64,000 bases of DNA from Glaciecola sp. XM2 (GTDB lineage: Bacteria > Pseudomonadota > Gammaproteobacteria > Enterobacterales > Alteromonadaceae), in assembly GCF_018595715.1 (NCBI RefSeq), contig NZ_JAHEOJ010000026.1, positions 1-64,000 of the forward strand, written 5' to 3'. Each line of letters opens with the position of its first letter. Within the stretch, counting starts at the first letter, position 1. The notes beneath the pieces were generated by a model, which saw nothing but the letters and a program-made list of their open reading frames with translations, was not told the origin of the DNA and made no database searches. The position numbers and the translations under genes are program-made. Shown in pieces: positions 36,557 through 46,439 of the stretch.

Positions 36557-38482
36557 ATGACAATACAAACGAAATTCTTTTATGCTGTCGCGTCAGTAAT
36601 CGCTCTTTCAGCCATTATTATGGCGGCCCTAGGTGCGATTGACAGCGCAAACGCGACTCGCGACAACATTGCGACGCAAAGCCAATTGCAGTCAGAGAAA
36701 ATACTGCAAGTATTAGATATTACCGACAGTATTATGGCTAAACGCGTTCAAAACAGTATGCGCTACTTACAACAACGCGCATCTGAACTTGGAGAGCCAC
36801 GTCAACAGGGAAGCGTCACGGTCAATGGTGTTGAGGCAAACAACATCTACTTAGGTGATATCGCACAAGGGAATGATTTTACACTCGTTGATGGTGTGAC
36901 AGAAATGATGGATGGAACTGCTACCATCTTTAGTAAATCAGGCGATGATTACATTCGTATATCTACCAACGTTATAAACAATGGTAAACGCGCTATTGGC
37001 ACAAAGCTGTCGCCCTCCGGCAAGGCGATAGGTAACATTAAACAAGGGAAACCATATTATGGTGCCGTTGATATCTTGGGTATGCCTTTTTTGACGGGCT
37101 ATGTGCCTATGAAAAATACGAATGGGCAAACCATCGGCATTTGGTACGTTGGTTACTCAGCAGATCTGTCTGTGTTATTTAAGTCAATAGAGACTGGCCG
37201 CATTTTAGATAATGGGTTTATCGCATTATTAGACAATAAAGGGCAAGTGCGCACGCATTCGAATAACATTACAAATGAGCGGCTTGTTCAGGCACTTAGC
37301 AACGAAGATAGTGATTTTGACATTCAGCGTATTGATTATGATAAATGGGGTTATCAAATCGTTTTGGGCATAGACAGCAACGAAGTTAGCAGTCAAATCA
37401 TGTTAAGTGTGATAAGAGGCGCTGCCGCACAACTCGTTGCCGGCATTATTATCTTGTTTGTGATATTCATTTTACTCAAAAATATCTTGGGTAAGCGCGT
37501 GCGTACATATGTAGACGCAATAAATGAAATAGCCGACGGTGATGGTGACTTAACCGTGCGTTTTAATGAACAAACAAAAGATGAATTTGGGCAAATGGCA
37601 AAAGGTCTCAATCGCCTGTTAGCAAAAGTTCACAGCACTATAGTAGACGTCAATAAGTCATCTTTACGCCTCATCGAAACAACCCATACATTAAATACGC
37701 TTGCCGAAAGTACGCAATCGTCTATCGCCACATTGAATGATGAAATAACAGGTATTGCCACGTCGGCAATAACACTTGAGCAGCAGGCATCTTCAGTTGA
37801 AGATAATACGTTTAAGGCAAACGAAGCTGCTCTTGTCGCTGATAAAGAGACCAATTTATCAGTTTCAACACTTGCAACGACCATTGAAGATATTCGCAAG
37901 CAAGCCGCTAATACCGAAACGTCGGTCAGCGTAATTGAAGAACTCGCTCGCTCAAGTGAAGAAATTTCAGGCGTAATGGATGTAATCAGAAATATCGCGG
38001 AGCAAACTAATTTGCTCGCGTTGAATGCTGCCATTGAGGCTGCCCGCGCGGGTGAACAGGGACGTGGCTTTGCTGTAGTGGCAGATGAAGTTCGTTCGCT
38101 AGCTAGCCGCACTCAAACCTCAACCGAAGAAATTCGTAGCATGATTGAAAAGCTGCAGGCTGGCAGCAAGCAGGCGTCAAGCACCATGGCCCAAAGCAAC
38201 GAGTCAGCTTTAAATACAGTAGAATCGACCACAAAAACAGGTGAAGTATTAAAACAAGCGCTAGCATCAGTTGATACAATTAAGTCACTCAACCAAGCCA
38301 CCGCTACAATGGCTAGTCAGCAAAAAGCGGTTTCAGTCAGCATTAAAACAGGTATTGATAGCGTTAATGTTATCAGTGGTCAAAACACCAAAAGTGCTTC
38401 AGATATCAAGGCGAAATGTGCTGAATTATCAACGTTGGTAAATGAAATTAAAGACAAGCTAGCAGGGTATGTAATTGATTAA
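36557..38482 (+). CDS. methyl-accepting chemotaxis protein with Cache sensor
   Basis: A 641-aa transducer. Span 1 lies at about 8-28. A periplasmic Cache_3/Cache_2-type domain (about 35-285) shows [29 protein letters not shown] and [15 protein letters not shown], typical of sensors for small organic ligands. Span 2 lies at about 292-312. HAMP follows to about 365, then the signalling domain with the hairpin tip [20 protein letters not shown]. No docking pentapeptide at the end. Divergent from the TonB receptor, with 185-268 bp between, so the two may respond to the same nutrient (inference). Confidence 0.95.
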   Translation: MTIQTKFFYAVASVIALSAIIMAALGAIDSANATRDNIATQSQLQSEKILQVLDITDSIMAKRVQNSMRYLQQRASELGEPRQQGSVTVNGVEANNIYLGDIAQGNDFTLVDGVTEMMDGTATIFSKSGDDYIRISTNVINNGKRAIGTKLSPSGKAIGNIKQGKPYYGAVDILGMPFLTGYVPMKNTNGQTIGIWYVGYSADLSVLFKSIETGRILDNGFIALLDNKGQVRTHSNNITNERLVQALSNEDSDFDIQRIDYDKWGYQIVLGIDSNEVSSQIMLSVIRGAAAQLVAGIIILFVIFILLKNILGKRVRTYVDAINEIADGDGDLTVRFNEQTKDEFGQMAKGLNRLLAKVHSTIVDVNKSSLRLIETTHTLNTLAESTQSSIATLNDEITGIATSAITLEQQASSVEDNTFKANEAALVADKETNLSVSTLATTIEDIRKQAANTETSVSVIEELARSSEEISGVMDVIRNIAEQTNLLALNAAIEAARAGEQGRGFAVVADEVRSLASRTQTSTEEIRSMIEKLQAGSKQASSTMAQSNESALNTVESTTKTGEVLKQALASVDTIKSLNQATATMASQQKAVSVSIKTGIDSVNVISGQNTKSASDIKAKCAELSTLVNEIKDKLAGYVID

Positions 38483-38631
38483 ACGAAAGTATCATTAAAC
38501 CACTAGCAGAATTATGACTATCTTCTAGAGTTTTCTACAAACAATGACGGATTTGTCCGTACATATTTATGATTAGGTAATTTACTAGTAGTTTTGCCCC
38601 GAGCACGATATTCTCGGTGCGTTGTTTGTTG

Positions 38632-38727
38632 GCGAACTTTATCGTTTTATCAGAAACATGCCACTTAAAGATACAAATCGAGAAAGTGCATAAGTATGTG
38701 TGAGGAACCGGAAAAGACGATTGACTG
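38632..38727 (+). pseudogene. 3' remnant of a REC-TPR response regulator gene
   Basis: The segment matches the end of the intact gene at 33928-34025 over its whole length with scattered substitutions and small deletions; strings such as ACATGCCACTTAAAGATACA are identical. Frame is broken. A terminator hairpin follows directly, as expected for the end of a gene. Confidence 0.8.
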
Positions 38728-38735
38728 AAAATAAA

Positions 38736-38764
38736 AAAAGCCTCGTCATCAAAGCGAGGCTTTT
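38736..38764 (+). terminator. terminator after the REC-TPR remnant
   Basis: AAAAGCCTCG / CGAGGCTTTT stem, 9-nt loop, flanking A-run and T-run. Confidence 0.8.
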
Positions 38765-38997
38765 AGTTTATATCCTAAGAACATATCTTATTTTTTTGGT
38801 CCGCCAATTTTTTGTGGACCGTTACCGTTTTTAGATTCGACGATATAAATGACAAGACAGCTTCGCGACCTGAGTAAGTTAGTGTCGTTACGCAAAACGG
38901 GAAACACGATTCATTTATCTCGCAGCGAAGCAAGACCCGATTAAATCAATTTGATCAGATAATACATGTGCTTCGCCCAGAAGAGCTTAACGATAAC

Positions 38998-39456
38998 TTA
39001 GGCTTTGTATCCACGCCGCGTTGACGCTAGTACAAATATTTTTGGGGTTTCGTCGGTGGCTCGAATAGTGTCGATAAGCGCTAAGTTTTCATGTTGCGCG
39101 GCGATGTCGTTGACCTCAGTGGTATCTAGAGCGAGCGTTTGCACTTGATACAGACCACCATCGGTTTCCACATAAAGCTGAGTGAATGTAACCGAATCAC
39201 TGCTCATGTCTTTTACATGTGCACCGTTGTAAGCAACGTTACCAGTGCGCTTAGCGCCCATCATATTGGCAATTACATTACCTGTATTAGCATCGCGTAA
39301 GGAGTAGGCTATTTCAGCGTCAAGTTGTTTGAGGATGGCATCGGTGGATTCTTTCGTCATCGCAATATGAGTCACTTCAATCATTGTGCCCTTTATATTT
39401 GCAAAGTAGCGCATATCATCATTGCTAGGCTGGAGAGTTTGCTTATCTATCGTCAT
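38998..39456 (-). CDS. hypothetical 152-aa protein
   Basis: A soluble protein without signal peptide or recognised domain. N-terminal half is helical, C-terminal half looks beta-rich (VTFTQLYVETDGGLYQVQTL). Base composition is like its neighbours. AAAGGAAC lies before the ATG. Not recognised, and no partner gene within 280 bp. Confidence 0.65.
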   Translation of the reverse strand: MTIDKQTLQPSNDDMRYFANIKGTMIEVTHIAMTKESTDAILKQLDAEIAYSLRDANTGNVIANMMGAKRTGNVAYNGAHVKDMSSDSVTFTQLYVETDGGLYQVQTLALDTTEVNDIAAQHENLALIDTIRATDETPKIFVLASTRRGYKA

Positions 39457-39742
39457 ATTGTTCCTTTATACAATTTAGGCAACGACATCGTTGCTTACGC
39501 AAAGGTGTACCATAGGTACTGTGCGGCACGCAAGAAAAGTCGCTACTGCATCTTTGCTTTTTTGTTTTTATTGAGAACAGCGGGAGTGGTAAAAAATGCC
39601 GATGCCCTATGCATCAAATGACGAATACAATTCGATAAGGTACAAAATTATGCATAGCAACACGTCCCTACCCGGTTTAATAGACGTTCAGTTTCCAACC
39701 GAGCGTCTACGCTAACCTGTTAGGAGCGCATTGCATGTTTGA

Positions 39743-40585
39743 TTACTCCAATAAATCCACCACATCATCACGCCATTTATTAATTTCTTTGATTAAGTGC
39801 TGTCTTTGTTTGTCGGTGCTGTATGTAAACAGACTAAGTAAGTAATACCTGCTCGCTTCTTCGTTCGCCGCGCTACGTGTTTGCATTTCATCGCTTCTAT
39901 ACACGTCAGGATCGTTAAGTAGCGTAAGCATCGCTTGCGCAAATGCTTCTCCCCTATCGGGTACATCAAACACCTCGCGCATTGCCGCTTGATAGCGCCT
40001 GCGATAATCTATCCACAACATACCGTTTGAAGTGAAGTTGTCGTAACGATTTTCGATTAAGGTAATTTGTTCATCATTTAATTTACCCAGCCAGTTTTCT
40101 AGATTATCGATATTACGCTTTATCCATCTGTCTCTGCGCTTTTCTTCGCTTCGCTCTGCACGCTCTAGGCGCTCTTTTTCATCTTTTTTATTCTCTTTTT
40201 CAAGCGCTGTAAAAAAGTCGTCAACTTGTTCATCGCTCATCGTTGCGGCTAGTTTGACTAAATCGGGGGTTACATGGCTTCTTACTCTCACCCAATGATC
40301 ACGGGCTTTTTCTTGATGATATTCCATGCGAGCAATACTGATGTTTTGAGTGGCAATGTCGGATGTCAGCTCTTCGAAATGCGCTAAATATAAAGGCAGC
40401 TGTGTCTGCTTATGCCAACTTAACCAGTTTGCAAAATCAGCATCAAACTGGTCTTTCTGAGTGCGCGTCAAATCAACATAGTCATCGATAAACCAATGCA
40501 CTAACCAGTCTGCGTTTTTATATGCAAATTTAGTTGAACAGCCACCGAGCATTAACACTGCCAACAAAATAACGATTTTCTTCAT
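39743..40585 (-). CDS. DUF6279-family lipoprotein
   Basis: A 280-aa lipoprotein: signal MKKIVILLAVLMLGGCSTKF with lipidated cysteine 16, then a helical domain with FAYKNADWLVHWFIDDYVDL and a highly charged middle (EKERLERAERSEEKRRDRW). This start and helical charged layout fit the DUF6279 family, function unknown, common in Alteromonas, Shewanella and Vibrio. AAGGAGAA precedes the ATG. It diverges from pfkA. Confidence 0.85.
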   Translation of the reverse strand: MKKIVILLAVLMLGGCSTKFAYKNADWLVHWFIDDYVDLTRTQKDQFDADFANWLSWHKQTQLPLYLAHFEELTSDIATQNISIARMEYHQEKARDHWVRVRSHVTPDLVKLAATMSDEQVDDFFTALEKENKKDEKERLERAERSEEKRRDRWIKRNIDNLENWLGKLNDEQITLIENRYDNFTSNGMLWIDYRRRYQAAMREVFDVPDRGEAFAQAMLTLLNDPDVYRSDEMQTRSAANEEASRYYLLSLFTYSTDKQRQHLIKEINKWRDDVVDLLE

Positions 40586-40652
40586 GCAGTTGTTCTCCTT
40601 TATTTAGTTTTTGTTATGCTACATACGCGCATATCAATAAAAAAGGTTTTGT

Positions 40653-41648
40653 ATGGCGGTGAATAAAATAGCGGTGTTAACATCTGGTGGTGATGCTCCG
40701 GGCATGAATGCCTGTATTCGTGCAGTGTTTTTGGCAGCACAGAGCGCTGGCATTGAGCTCATTGGTTATCAACATGGCTATAATGGGCTTATCAATCAAG
40801 AATATTTTACCATCACCCATAAAGACATACGCAACCTCATCCAACGAGGCGGCACTATGCTGTTTAGCGCTCGTTGTGAAAAGTTTAAGCACGAGCAACA
40901 CCGACTAACCGCCGCTAAGCACTTAACTGAATCGGGCGCAGACGGTTTAATCGTAATTGGCGGTGACGGCTCGTTTAAAGGCGTAGAGTCACTTCAACCG
41001 CTTTGGGACAAACCCATTGTGGGCGTGCCAGGGACGATTGATAACGATGTAGCAGGCACGGATTACACCATTGGATATCACACTGCGATTCAAACAGCGG
41101 TTGAAAGTATTGATAAAGTCAGAGATACCGCCGATGCTTTTGAGCGAATATTTATTGTCGATGTCATGGGTAGAGAAGCTGGCTTTATTGCCCTTAACTC
41201 AGCCATTGCTGGGGGGGCCGACCATGTTATTTTACCCGAAACCTTTGACTCAGCAGCCGGTGAGTTGTTGCGCATTCTAGAAAAGCTCAAGATACGCAGA
41301 AAAAACAACGTCAACGGTAGTCATATCATTGTCACAACAGAACAGTTATGGCCCGGCGGACTCAACATATTACAAGAATCGTTACAAAGCGAAACAGGTA
41401 TTGATACTCGCATACTTACCTTAGGGCACGTGCAACGAGGGGGCTCGCCTGTTTGGCAAGACCGAGTGTTAGCAAGTAAGTTAGGTACCTATGCCGTTGA
41501 GATGGTGTTAAATGATGAACGCGCGTGCATGGCAGGGATACAAGACCGCTATCCAAAAGCGGTTAGGATTAGCAACACTAAAGAAAGTCGCAAGCAGCTC
41601 AATGAGTTTTCATTGAGCATGCTCGAAAAGATGGCCTTGCTCGGGTAA
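40653..41648 (+). CDS. pfkA: ATP-dependent 6-phosphofructokinase
   Basis: A 331-aa glycolytic enzyme phosphorylating fructose 6-phosphate. LTSGGDAPGMNACIRAVF opens the ATP site and VIGGDGSFKGVESL has glycine at the position that separates ATP from pyrophosphate users, so ATP is the donor. Catalytic PGTIDNDVAGTDYTIG and VDVMGREAGFIAL, and LGHVQRGGSP follow. Length fits bacterial PfkA (320-340 aa). It faces a divergent lipoprotein gene and ends 3 bp before the convergent DUF962 gene. Confidence 0.96.
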   Translation: MAVNKIAVLTSGGDAPGMNACIRAVFLAAQSAGIELIGYQHGYNGLINQEYFTITHKDIRNLIQRGGTMLFSARCEKFKHEQHRLTAAKHLTESGADGLIVIGGDGSFKGVESLQPLWDKPIVGVPGTIDNDVAGTDYTIGYHTAIQTAVESIDKVRDTADAFERIFIVDVMGREAGFIALNSAIAGGADHVILPETFDSAAGELLRILEKLKIRRKNNVNGSHIIVTTEQLWPGGLNILQESLQSETGIDTRILTLGHVQRGGSPVWQDRVLASKLGTYAVEMVLNDERACMAGIQDRYPKAVRISNTKESRKQLNEFSLSMLEKMALLG

Positions 41649-41651
41649 CCT

Positions 41652-42113
41652 TTAGTACTGGATATTTAAGCGCTTAAGCCAATGCACCCACCACCAAGCG
41701 GGGCCAACTAATAAGTAGCGTAAATCTTCAAAAAACGAAGGCTTTTTGCCTTCAATCTTATGCCCGACAAACTGCAAAATCCACATCACAACAAACAGCG
41801 CCAAACAAAATTGCCACACGGAGATTTCGAGAAACAGTAACAGCTCAATACCATAAAAGGCGGCAATGGTAAGCAGGGTCATCGCCGCGCCGATCGGGCC
41901 AGATAATTTAAAATAATAATATAGAACCGGCACCGCGAGTATGTGTGCAAAGGTAATATTAAACTCAGCAATAAAAGCAGGTACGGGTATGGACCACACT
42001 AAACCAATGGTAACAAAATAAATGGCCGGAACCGCAATGGCGTGAATCCAAACATTCGTCGAATTTTGATGGCTTTCACCATAGTTATTAATTAATCGTT
42101 CTATTTCGCGCAT
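41652..42113 (-). CDS. DUF962/Mpo1-like membrane protein
   Basis: A 153-aa integral membrane protein. The N-terminal YGESHQNSTNVWIHAIAVP carries the conserved YGxxHxxxxNxxxHxxxxP motif, and GHKIEGKKPSFFEDLRYLL followed by GPAWWW is the second signature. Four hydrophobic spans lie between. The yeast relative Mpo1 is an iron-dependent dioxygenase in phytosphingosine breakdown and uses the same histidines; the bacterial role is unknown. Convergent with pfkA, 3 bp apart. Confidence 0.9.
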   Translation of the reverse strand: MREIERLINNYGESHQNSTNVWIHAIAVPAIYFVTIGLVWSIPVPAFIAEFNITFAHILAVPVLYYYFKLSGPIGAAMTLLTIAAFYGIELLLFLEISVWQFCLALFVVMWILQFVGHKIEGKKPSFFEDLRYLLVGPAWWWVHWLKRLNIQY

Positions 42114-42324
42114 ACATCACTCTTAATGTTGATTTAGTGCCAATAGCTGCAATCGATTCGATTATGGGTTTAGGCGCTTAACTCCAAGCAATCCCATCAT
42201 ATCGCACAGCGGTTAAAGCAAAGTTTACAACGACCTTACCAGTACAACAAGCGAAAAGCGAGTTGCCCTGTGCAAGCTTTGTGTTGATTGTTACTATAGT
42301 TAAAATACCTAACTTTAGTAGCCC

Positions 42325-44136
42325 ATGTCTGAGTTTAATATTTGTTATCAAGTCTCACCTGTTAATTTAAGTGAGCATCTTTTAGAAGTTCAACTAACCG
42401 CTAACCTCCCGCAACAAGACGTTTTCACACTGACGCTTCCCGCTTGGATCCCTGGTAGTTATATGATTCGCGACTTTGCGCGTAATATCATATGCATCAA
42501 TTGCGAAGACAATGGAATATCACTCACAAAGCTTGACAAGCAAAGCTGGCAAGTGCGCAGAAAAGACCAACAAACTTTTGGTCAGTTTGTCTTAACGTAT
42601 AGAGTATTTGCATTTGACTTGTCGGTCAGAAGTGCATTTATTAACCATGAATATGCGTTCTTTAATGGTACAAGTGCCCTTCTCAATGTTGTAGAACACG
42701 ATGACGTGTCTCACTTTGTCCATATCCAACACACAGAGTTCACCAAAGACTGGCAGACCGTCACTGCGATGCCTGTTGCTGAAACCTCCCCATTTACACT
42801 TACCGAACCACATGCCTTGGTTTACCATTGCCCTGACTACGCCACTTTGATTGACAGCCCAGTGCTAATGGGTCAATTGTGCATGCAATCATTTGAAGTG
42901 GAAGGCGTCCGCTTTCATGTGGTATTCACCGGTGACCAAACTATGGACTTAGCGCGCATATGCGAGGACTTAACACCGATATGCGCACACCATATTCAGC
43001 TGTTTGGCGAGTCGCCGGTCAGCGAGTATTGGTTTATGACCTTGCTCTGCGATAAAGGCTTTGGTGGCTTAGAGCATAAAGCGTCTACGGTTTTACAATA
43101 TTCACGATTCGATTTACCGATGCTAGGGGCAGCACAAGAGAAAACTGAGAGCTATCAGCAGTTTTTGAGCCTGTGCTCTCACGAGCTCTTTCACACTTGG
43201 CATGTAAAAAGAATTAAACCAGAAATTATGGTTAACCCGAACCTAAGTGAAGAGACCTACACGCCACAGTTGTGGATATACGAAGGGTTTACCTCCTTGT
43301 ATGACGACCTTACGCTTGCAAGAACCGGCGTAATAACCCCCGAACAATACTGTCAAATATTGGCGCAAAGCATCACACGCTTAATGCGAAATCCCGGTCG
43401 ACACCTGCAAAGCGTCAGTGAATCGAGCTTTGATGCGTGGACGCGGTTTTATAAACAAGACGCAAACTCTGTTAATCATATTGTGAGTTATTATCTAAAA
43501 GGCTCCATTATCGCTCTTGCCTTAGATATTAATATTCGCCAACAAAGCGGCAACACCAAGAGCCTAGACGACATCATGCGCAGCTTATGGCATCGCTATG
43601 GGAAGCATGAAATCGGCACGCCCGATGACGTGATTTCGATGCTCTGCAAACAAGATTTAGACCTAGATTTAGATAGCTTTATTCATGTTGCGGCCAGTAC
43701 GACTATGGATTTACCCCTATCCACCTTAATTAACAGCGTCGGGCTTACCTTGCATATGCGATGTTCAGAAGGGTACAGCGACAAAGGCGGTAAGCCAGCA
43801 TCAATAGTGAATAGCAGAGATATGGGGGCTAATTTAAGCGACGATATTCAGGGCGTAAAAGTCAATCAAGTGCTTGCGAGTAGCGCAGCGGCCGCCGCTG
43901 GCTTGCAGGTAGGAGATATTATTATTGCCTGCAAACACTACAAAGCAACGCTAGAAAGACTCAGTCAATTTTTAGAAAGTACAGCCTTAGGAGAGTCGGT
44001 TTTACTGCACGTAATGCGCGACAACCAGCTAATACAGTGCAAACTTGAAGCTAGAGAGGCTCCATTGGATACTTGCTACATTAGTATAAATAACGAAACC
44101 CTTTTGTATAACTGGTTAGGTATTGACACGGCTTAG
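42325..44136 (+). CDS. M61-family PDZ metallopeptidase
   Basis: A 603-aa peptidase of the glycyl-aminopeptidase family. The zinc site is SHELFHTWHVKRIKP (HExxH) near residue 289, and the glutamate of WIYEGFTSLYDDL near 324 completes it. A C-terminal PDZ domain (about 480-580) has VLASSAAAAAGLQVGDIIIA. There is no signal peptide, so it is probably cytoplasmic. The N-terminal beta domain opens SEFNICYQVSPVNLSEHLLE. Length matches M61 (about 580-620 aa). Confidence 0.92.
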   Translation: MSEFNICYQVSPVNLSEHLLEVQLTANLPQQDVFTLTLPAWIPGSYMIRDFARNIICINCEDNGISLTKLDKQSWQVRRKDQQTFGQFVLTYRVFAFDLSVRSAFINHEYAFFNGTSALLNVVEHDDVSHFVHIQHTEFTKDWQTVTAMPVAETSPFTLTEPHALVYHCPDYATLIDSPVLMGQLCMQSFEVEGVRFHVVFTGDQTMDLARICEDLTPICAHHIQLFGESPVSEYWFMTLLCDKGFGGLEHKASTVLQYSRFDLPMLGAAQEKTESYQQFLSLCSHELFHTWHVKRIKPEIMVNPNLSEETYTPQLWIYEGFTSLYDDLTLARTGVITPEQYCQILAQSITRLMRNPGRHLQSVSESSFDAWTRFYKQDANSVNHIVSYYLKGSIIALALDINIRQQSGNTKSLDDIMRSLWHRYGKHEIGTPDDVISMLCKQDLDLDLDSFIHVAASTTMDLPLSTLINSVGLTLHMRCSEGYSDKGGKPASIVNSRDMGANLSDDIQGVKVNQVLASSAAAAAGLQVGDIIIACKHYKATLERLSQFLESTALGESVLLHVMRDNQLIQCKLEAREAPLDTCYISINNETLLYNWLGIDTA

Positions 44137-44264
44137 GTATATTTTACGGATAAATGGTGCCGACACATACAACGTTTTTGCTTCATAAATAGCGTATAAA
44201 TAGTTATCGCTCAACACGACTGCCAGAGAACTATGTATAATCTTTTTATTGGGGTGAATTGACA

Positions 44265-44768
44265 ATGACTTCCTTTAAACAAATCAAAAGCAATGCAAGA
44301 CGCATCAACATATTTAGCGCCAATGTGATCATAACCATGGTGTTATACGCTGGACTTTTGCACCGCGCTCACATTACTCGCGACCCTGGGGTTCAGGAGC
44401 TTGCGAGCGTGCTTCTGTACCCGAGTAGTTTAGTGATCTTACTACTCATTTTAGCTATTTTATATCTGCAAAGAACCAATGCGCATTTTGAAGTGAAACT
44501 TGAGAACAAAATGCTACACGTCAGCGACTCATCTTCGCCAGACTGCACATGGTCGGTTAACGTAAAAAAAATCGTGACCATTGATCAGCAATGCGACATT
44601 GATGGAAAGTTTAATGCTATTTTTGTATACCTAAACGACGGTTCTTACAAAAAACTCAGTGCTCAATATAACTTCAACCGCGCGAAATTTTACAAAGCGC
44701 TCAAAAAGGCGAACCCTTTTGTGCGACTCCCAAAAGACCCTAGCGTCTTTCGTCAGGTAAATCATTAA
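44265..44768 (+). CDS. hypothetical membrane protein
   Basis: A 167-aa protein with two membrane spans (about 19-36 and 52-71) and a C-terminal soluble beta-rich domain (LENKMLHVSDSS ... VYLNDGSYKKLSA), like a bacterial PH-type arrangement. Not recognised. The ATG two codons after an in-frame TTG is chosen. A terminator follows after about 6 bp. Confidence 0.65.
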   Translation: MTSFKQIKSNARRINIFSANVIITMVLYAGLLHRAHITRDPGVQELASVLLYPSSLVILLLILAILYLQRTNAHFEVKLENKMLHVSDSSSPDCTWSVNVKKIVTIDQQCDIDGKFNAIFVYLNDGSYKKLSAQYNFNRAKFYKALKKANPFVRLPKDPSVFRQVNH

Positions 44769-44773
44769 GTTTT

Positions 44774-44803
44774 AAAACGGCACCCTCCCAAGGTGCCGTT
44801 TTT
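44774..44803 (+). terminator. terminator after the membrane protein gene
   Basis: AAAACGGCACC / GGTGCCGTTTT stem, 7-nt loop, T-run on the + strand. Confidence 0.9.
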
Positions 44804-44950
44804 CGTTAGCGCAGCATAGATTGCCCCTACTTCGCTTAAATTCGCATTAATCACTTGTCATACGTCCACCAGAATCTACAATATAGGCACACGTAGCACG
44901 CTTTGGTCAGCGCTCAATAACGCGCATACAAACAAGGAAAGACTAACTTT

Positions 44951-46417
44951 ATGAAGACACAATCTGATATCGCCGTTGTAGGTTTAGCCGTAATGGGTGA
45001 AAACTTAATCCTAAACATGGCGAGTAAAGGCTTTACGGTGACCGCTTACAACCGTTCTTATCATAAAGTAGAAGCATTTTTACAGGGGCGCGCAAAAGGC
45101 AAAAGCATTCGCGGCGCAGACTCCATCGAGAGCTTAGTGGCCTCGTTAGCTTCACCGAGAAAGGTAATGCTTATGGTTAAATCGGGCCAGCCTGTCGACG
45201 ATTTTATCCGTCTTTTACTCCCCCACCTTGATGAAGGCGACATCGTAATAGATGGCGGTAACAGTCAATTTGAAGATTCCAATAGACGTACTAAAGAGCT
45301 CGCGAAAAGCGGAATTTTATACGTCGGAGCAGGCGTATCGGGCGGTGAAGAAGGCGCATTGCTTGGCCCCTCTATCATGCCCGGTGGAAACCCACAGGCA
45401 TGGCCATACGTGAAGCCGATTTTTCAAGCCATTTCGGCAAAAGTCAAAGATGCAAACGGCGAACTCACCATCCCATGTTGTGATTGGGTAGGCGAAGATG
45501 GGGCTGGGCATTTTGTAAAAATGGTGCACAACGGCATTGAATATGGCGATATGCAAATTATCTGTGAAGGTTATGTATTGATGCGTGACCTATTAGGCAT
45601 GAGCGTTGATGACATTCAAGCGGTCTTTGCCGATTGGAACACCACCGAACTGTCGAGCTATTTAATCGAAATTACCGCCGACATCTTAAGTTTTAAAGAA
45701 GACGGGGAGCCATTGGTTGAGAAAATTCTCGATACCGCAGGGCAAAAAGGCACCGGCAAATGGACCGGTATTACCGCCCTTCACTTAGGCGTGCCGCTGA
45801 CCTTAATTGGCGAGGCTGTATTTGCCCGTTGTTTATCTTCTCTTAAATCTCAACGCGTGTTAGCAGCAAAAGCCATATCTGGGCCAAAAGTAGCGTTTAC
45901 TGGAGACAAGCAGGCTTTTATTAATGACTTAAAACAGGCCTTACTGGCCGCCAAAATTGTATCTTACGCTCAAGGTTTTGCACTGATCCAAGAAGCGGCA
46001 AAAGAATATGATTGGCATTTAGACTATGGCTCCATTGCGATGATGTGGCGTGAAGGATGCATTATTCGCTCGGTGTTCTTAGATAACATTAAACAAGCTT
46101 ACGACAATCACCCAGAGTTAAATAATTTAATGCTCGATGATTATTTCAATAACATGCTCGCCAGCGCGCAATCAGGCTGGCGTAAAGTAGTCGCAGCCGC
46201 TGCCATCAATGGTGTCGCAGCACCGTGTATCGGAGCATCTTTAAGCTATTTTGATGGGTATCGCACAGAAAACCTACCCGCTAACCTATTACAGGCTCAG
46301 CGAGATTATTTTGGTGCACACACTTACGAAAGAAAAGATAAGCCAAGAGGTGAGTTCTTTCATACTAACTGGACCGGACGTGGAGGCAATACTTCGTCCT
46401 CCACCTACGACGTATAA
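44951..46417 (+). CDS. gnd: 6-phosphogluconate dehydrogenase, decarboxylating
   Basis: A 488-aa pentose-phosphate enzyme making ribulose 5-phosphate and NADPH. N-terminal Rossmann motif AVVGLAVMGENLILNMASKG with YNRSYHKVEAF, the IDGGNSQFEDSNRR loop and VSGGEEGALLGPSIMPGG. The helical C-terminal domain has VKMVHNGIEYGDMQ (catalytic lysine) and ends with HTNWTGRGGNTSSSTYDV. Length suits the long dimeric form (about 470-490 aa). AAGGAAAG precedes the ATG. Monocistronic. Confidence 0.97.
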   Translation: MKTQSDIAVVGLAVMGENLILNMASKGFTVTAYNRSYHKVEAFLQGRAKGKSIRGADSIESLVASLASPRKVMLMVKSGQPVDDFIRLLLPHLDEGDIVIDGGNSQFEDSNRRTKELAKSGILYVGAGVSGGEEGALLGPSIMPGGNPQAWPYVKPIFQAISAKVKDANGELTIPCCDWVGEDGAGHFVKMVHNGIEYGDMQIICEGYVLMRDLLGMSVDDIQAVFADWNTTELSSYLIEITADILSFKEDGEPLVEKILDTAGQKGTGKWTGITALHLGVPLTLIGEAVFARCLSSLKSQRVLAAKAISGPKVAFTGDKQAFINDLKQALLAAKIVSYAQGFALIQEAAKEYDWHLDYGSIAMMWREGCIIRSVFLDNIKQAYDNHPELNNLMLDDYFNNMLASAQSGWRKVVAAAAINGVAAPCIGASLSYFDGYRTENLPANLLQAQRDYFGAHTYERKDKPRGEFFHTNWTGRGGNTSSSTYDV

Positions 46418-46439
46418 GCGATATCTCTGCGAGGACTCG

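Larger units (their letters stand above)
38483..38997. other. 515-bp region with a decayed gene fragment
   Basis: The region has no intact gene. 38632-38727 is a degraded copy of the last 98 bp of the upstream REC-TPR gene (described separately) and is followed by its own terminator. The rest (about 38.77-39.0 kb) has only a 31-codon frame without a good ribosome-binding site. Confidence 0.6.

Noticed and set aside
37630-38112. 160-codon frame opposite the Cache chemoreceptor
   Set aside because: It overlaps the conserved signalling domain on the other strand; composition is that of a shadow frame.
38849-38944. 31-codon frame after the REC-TPR remnant
   Set aside because: No ribosome-binding site and no recognisable motif.
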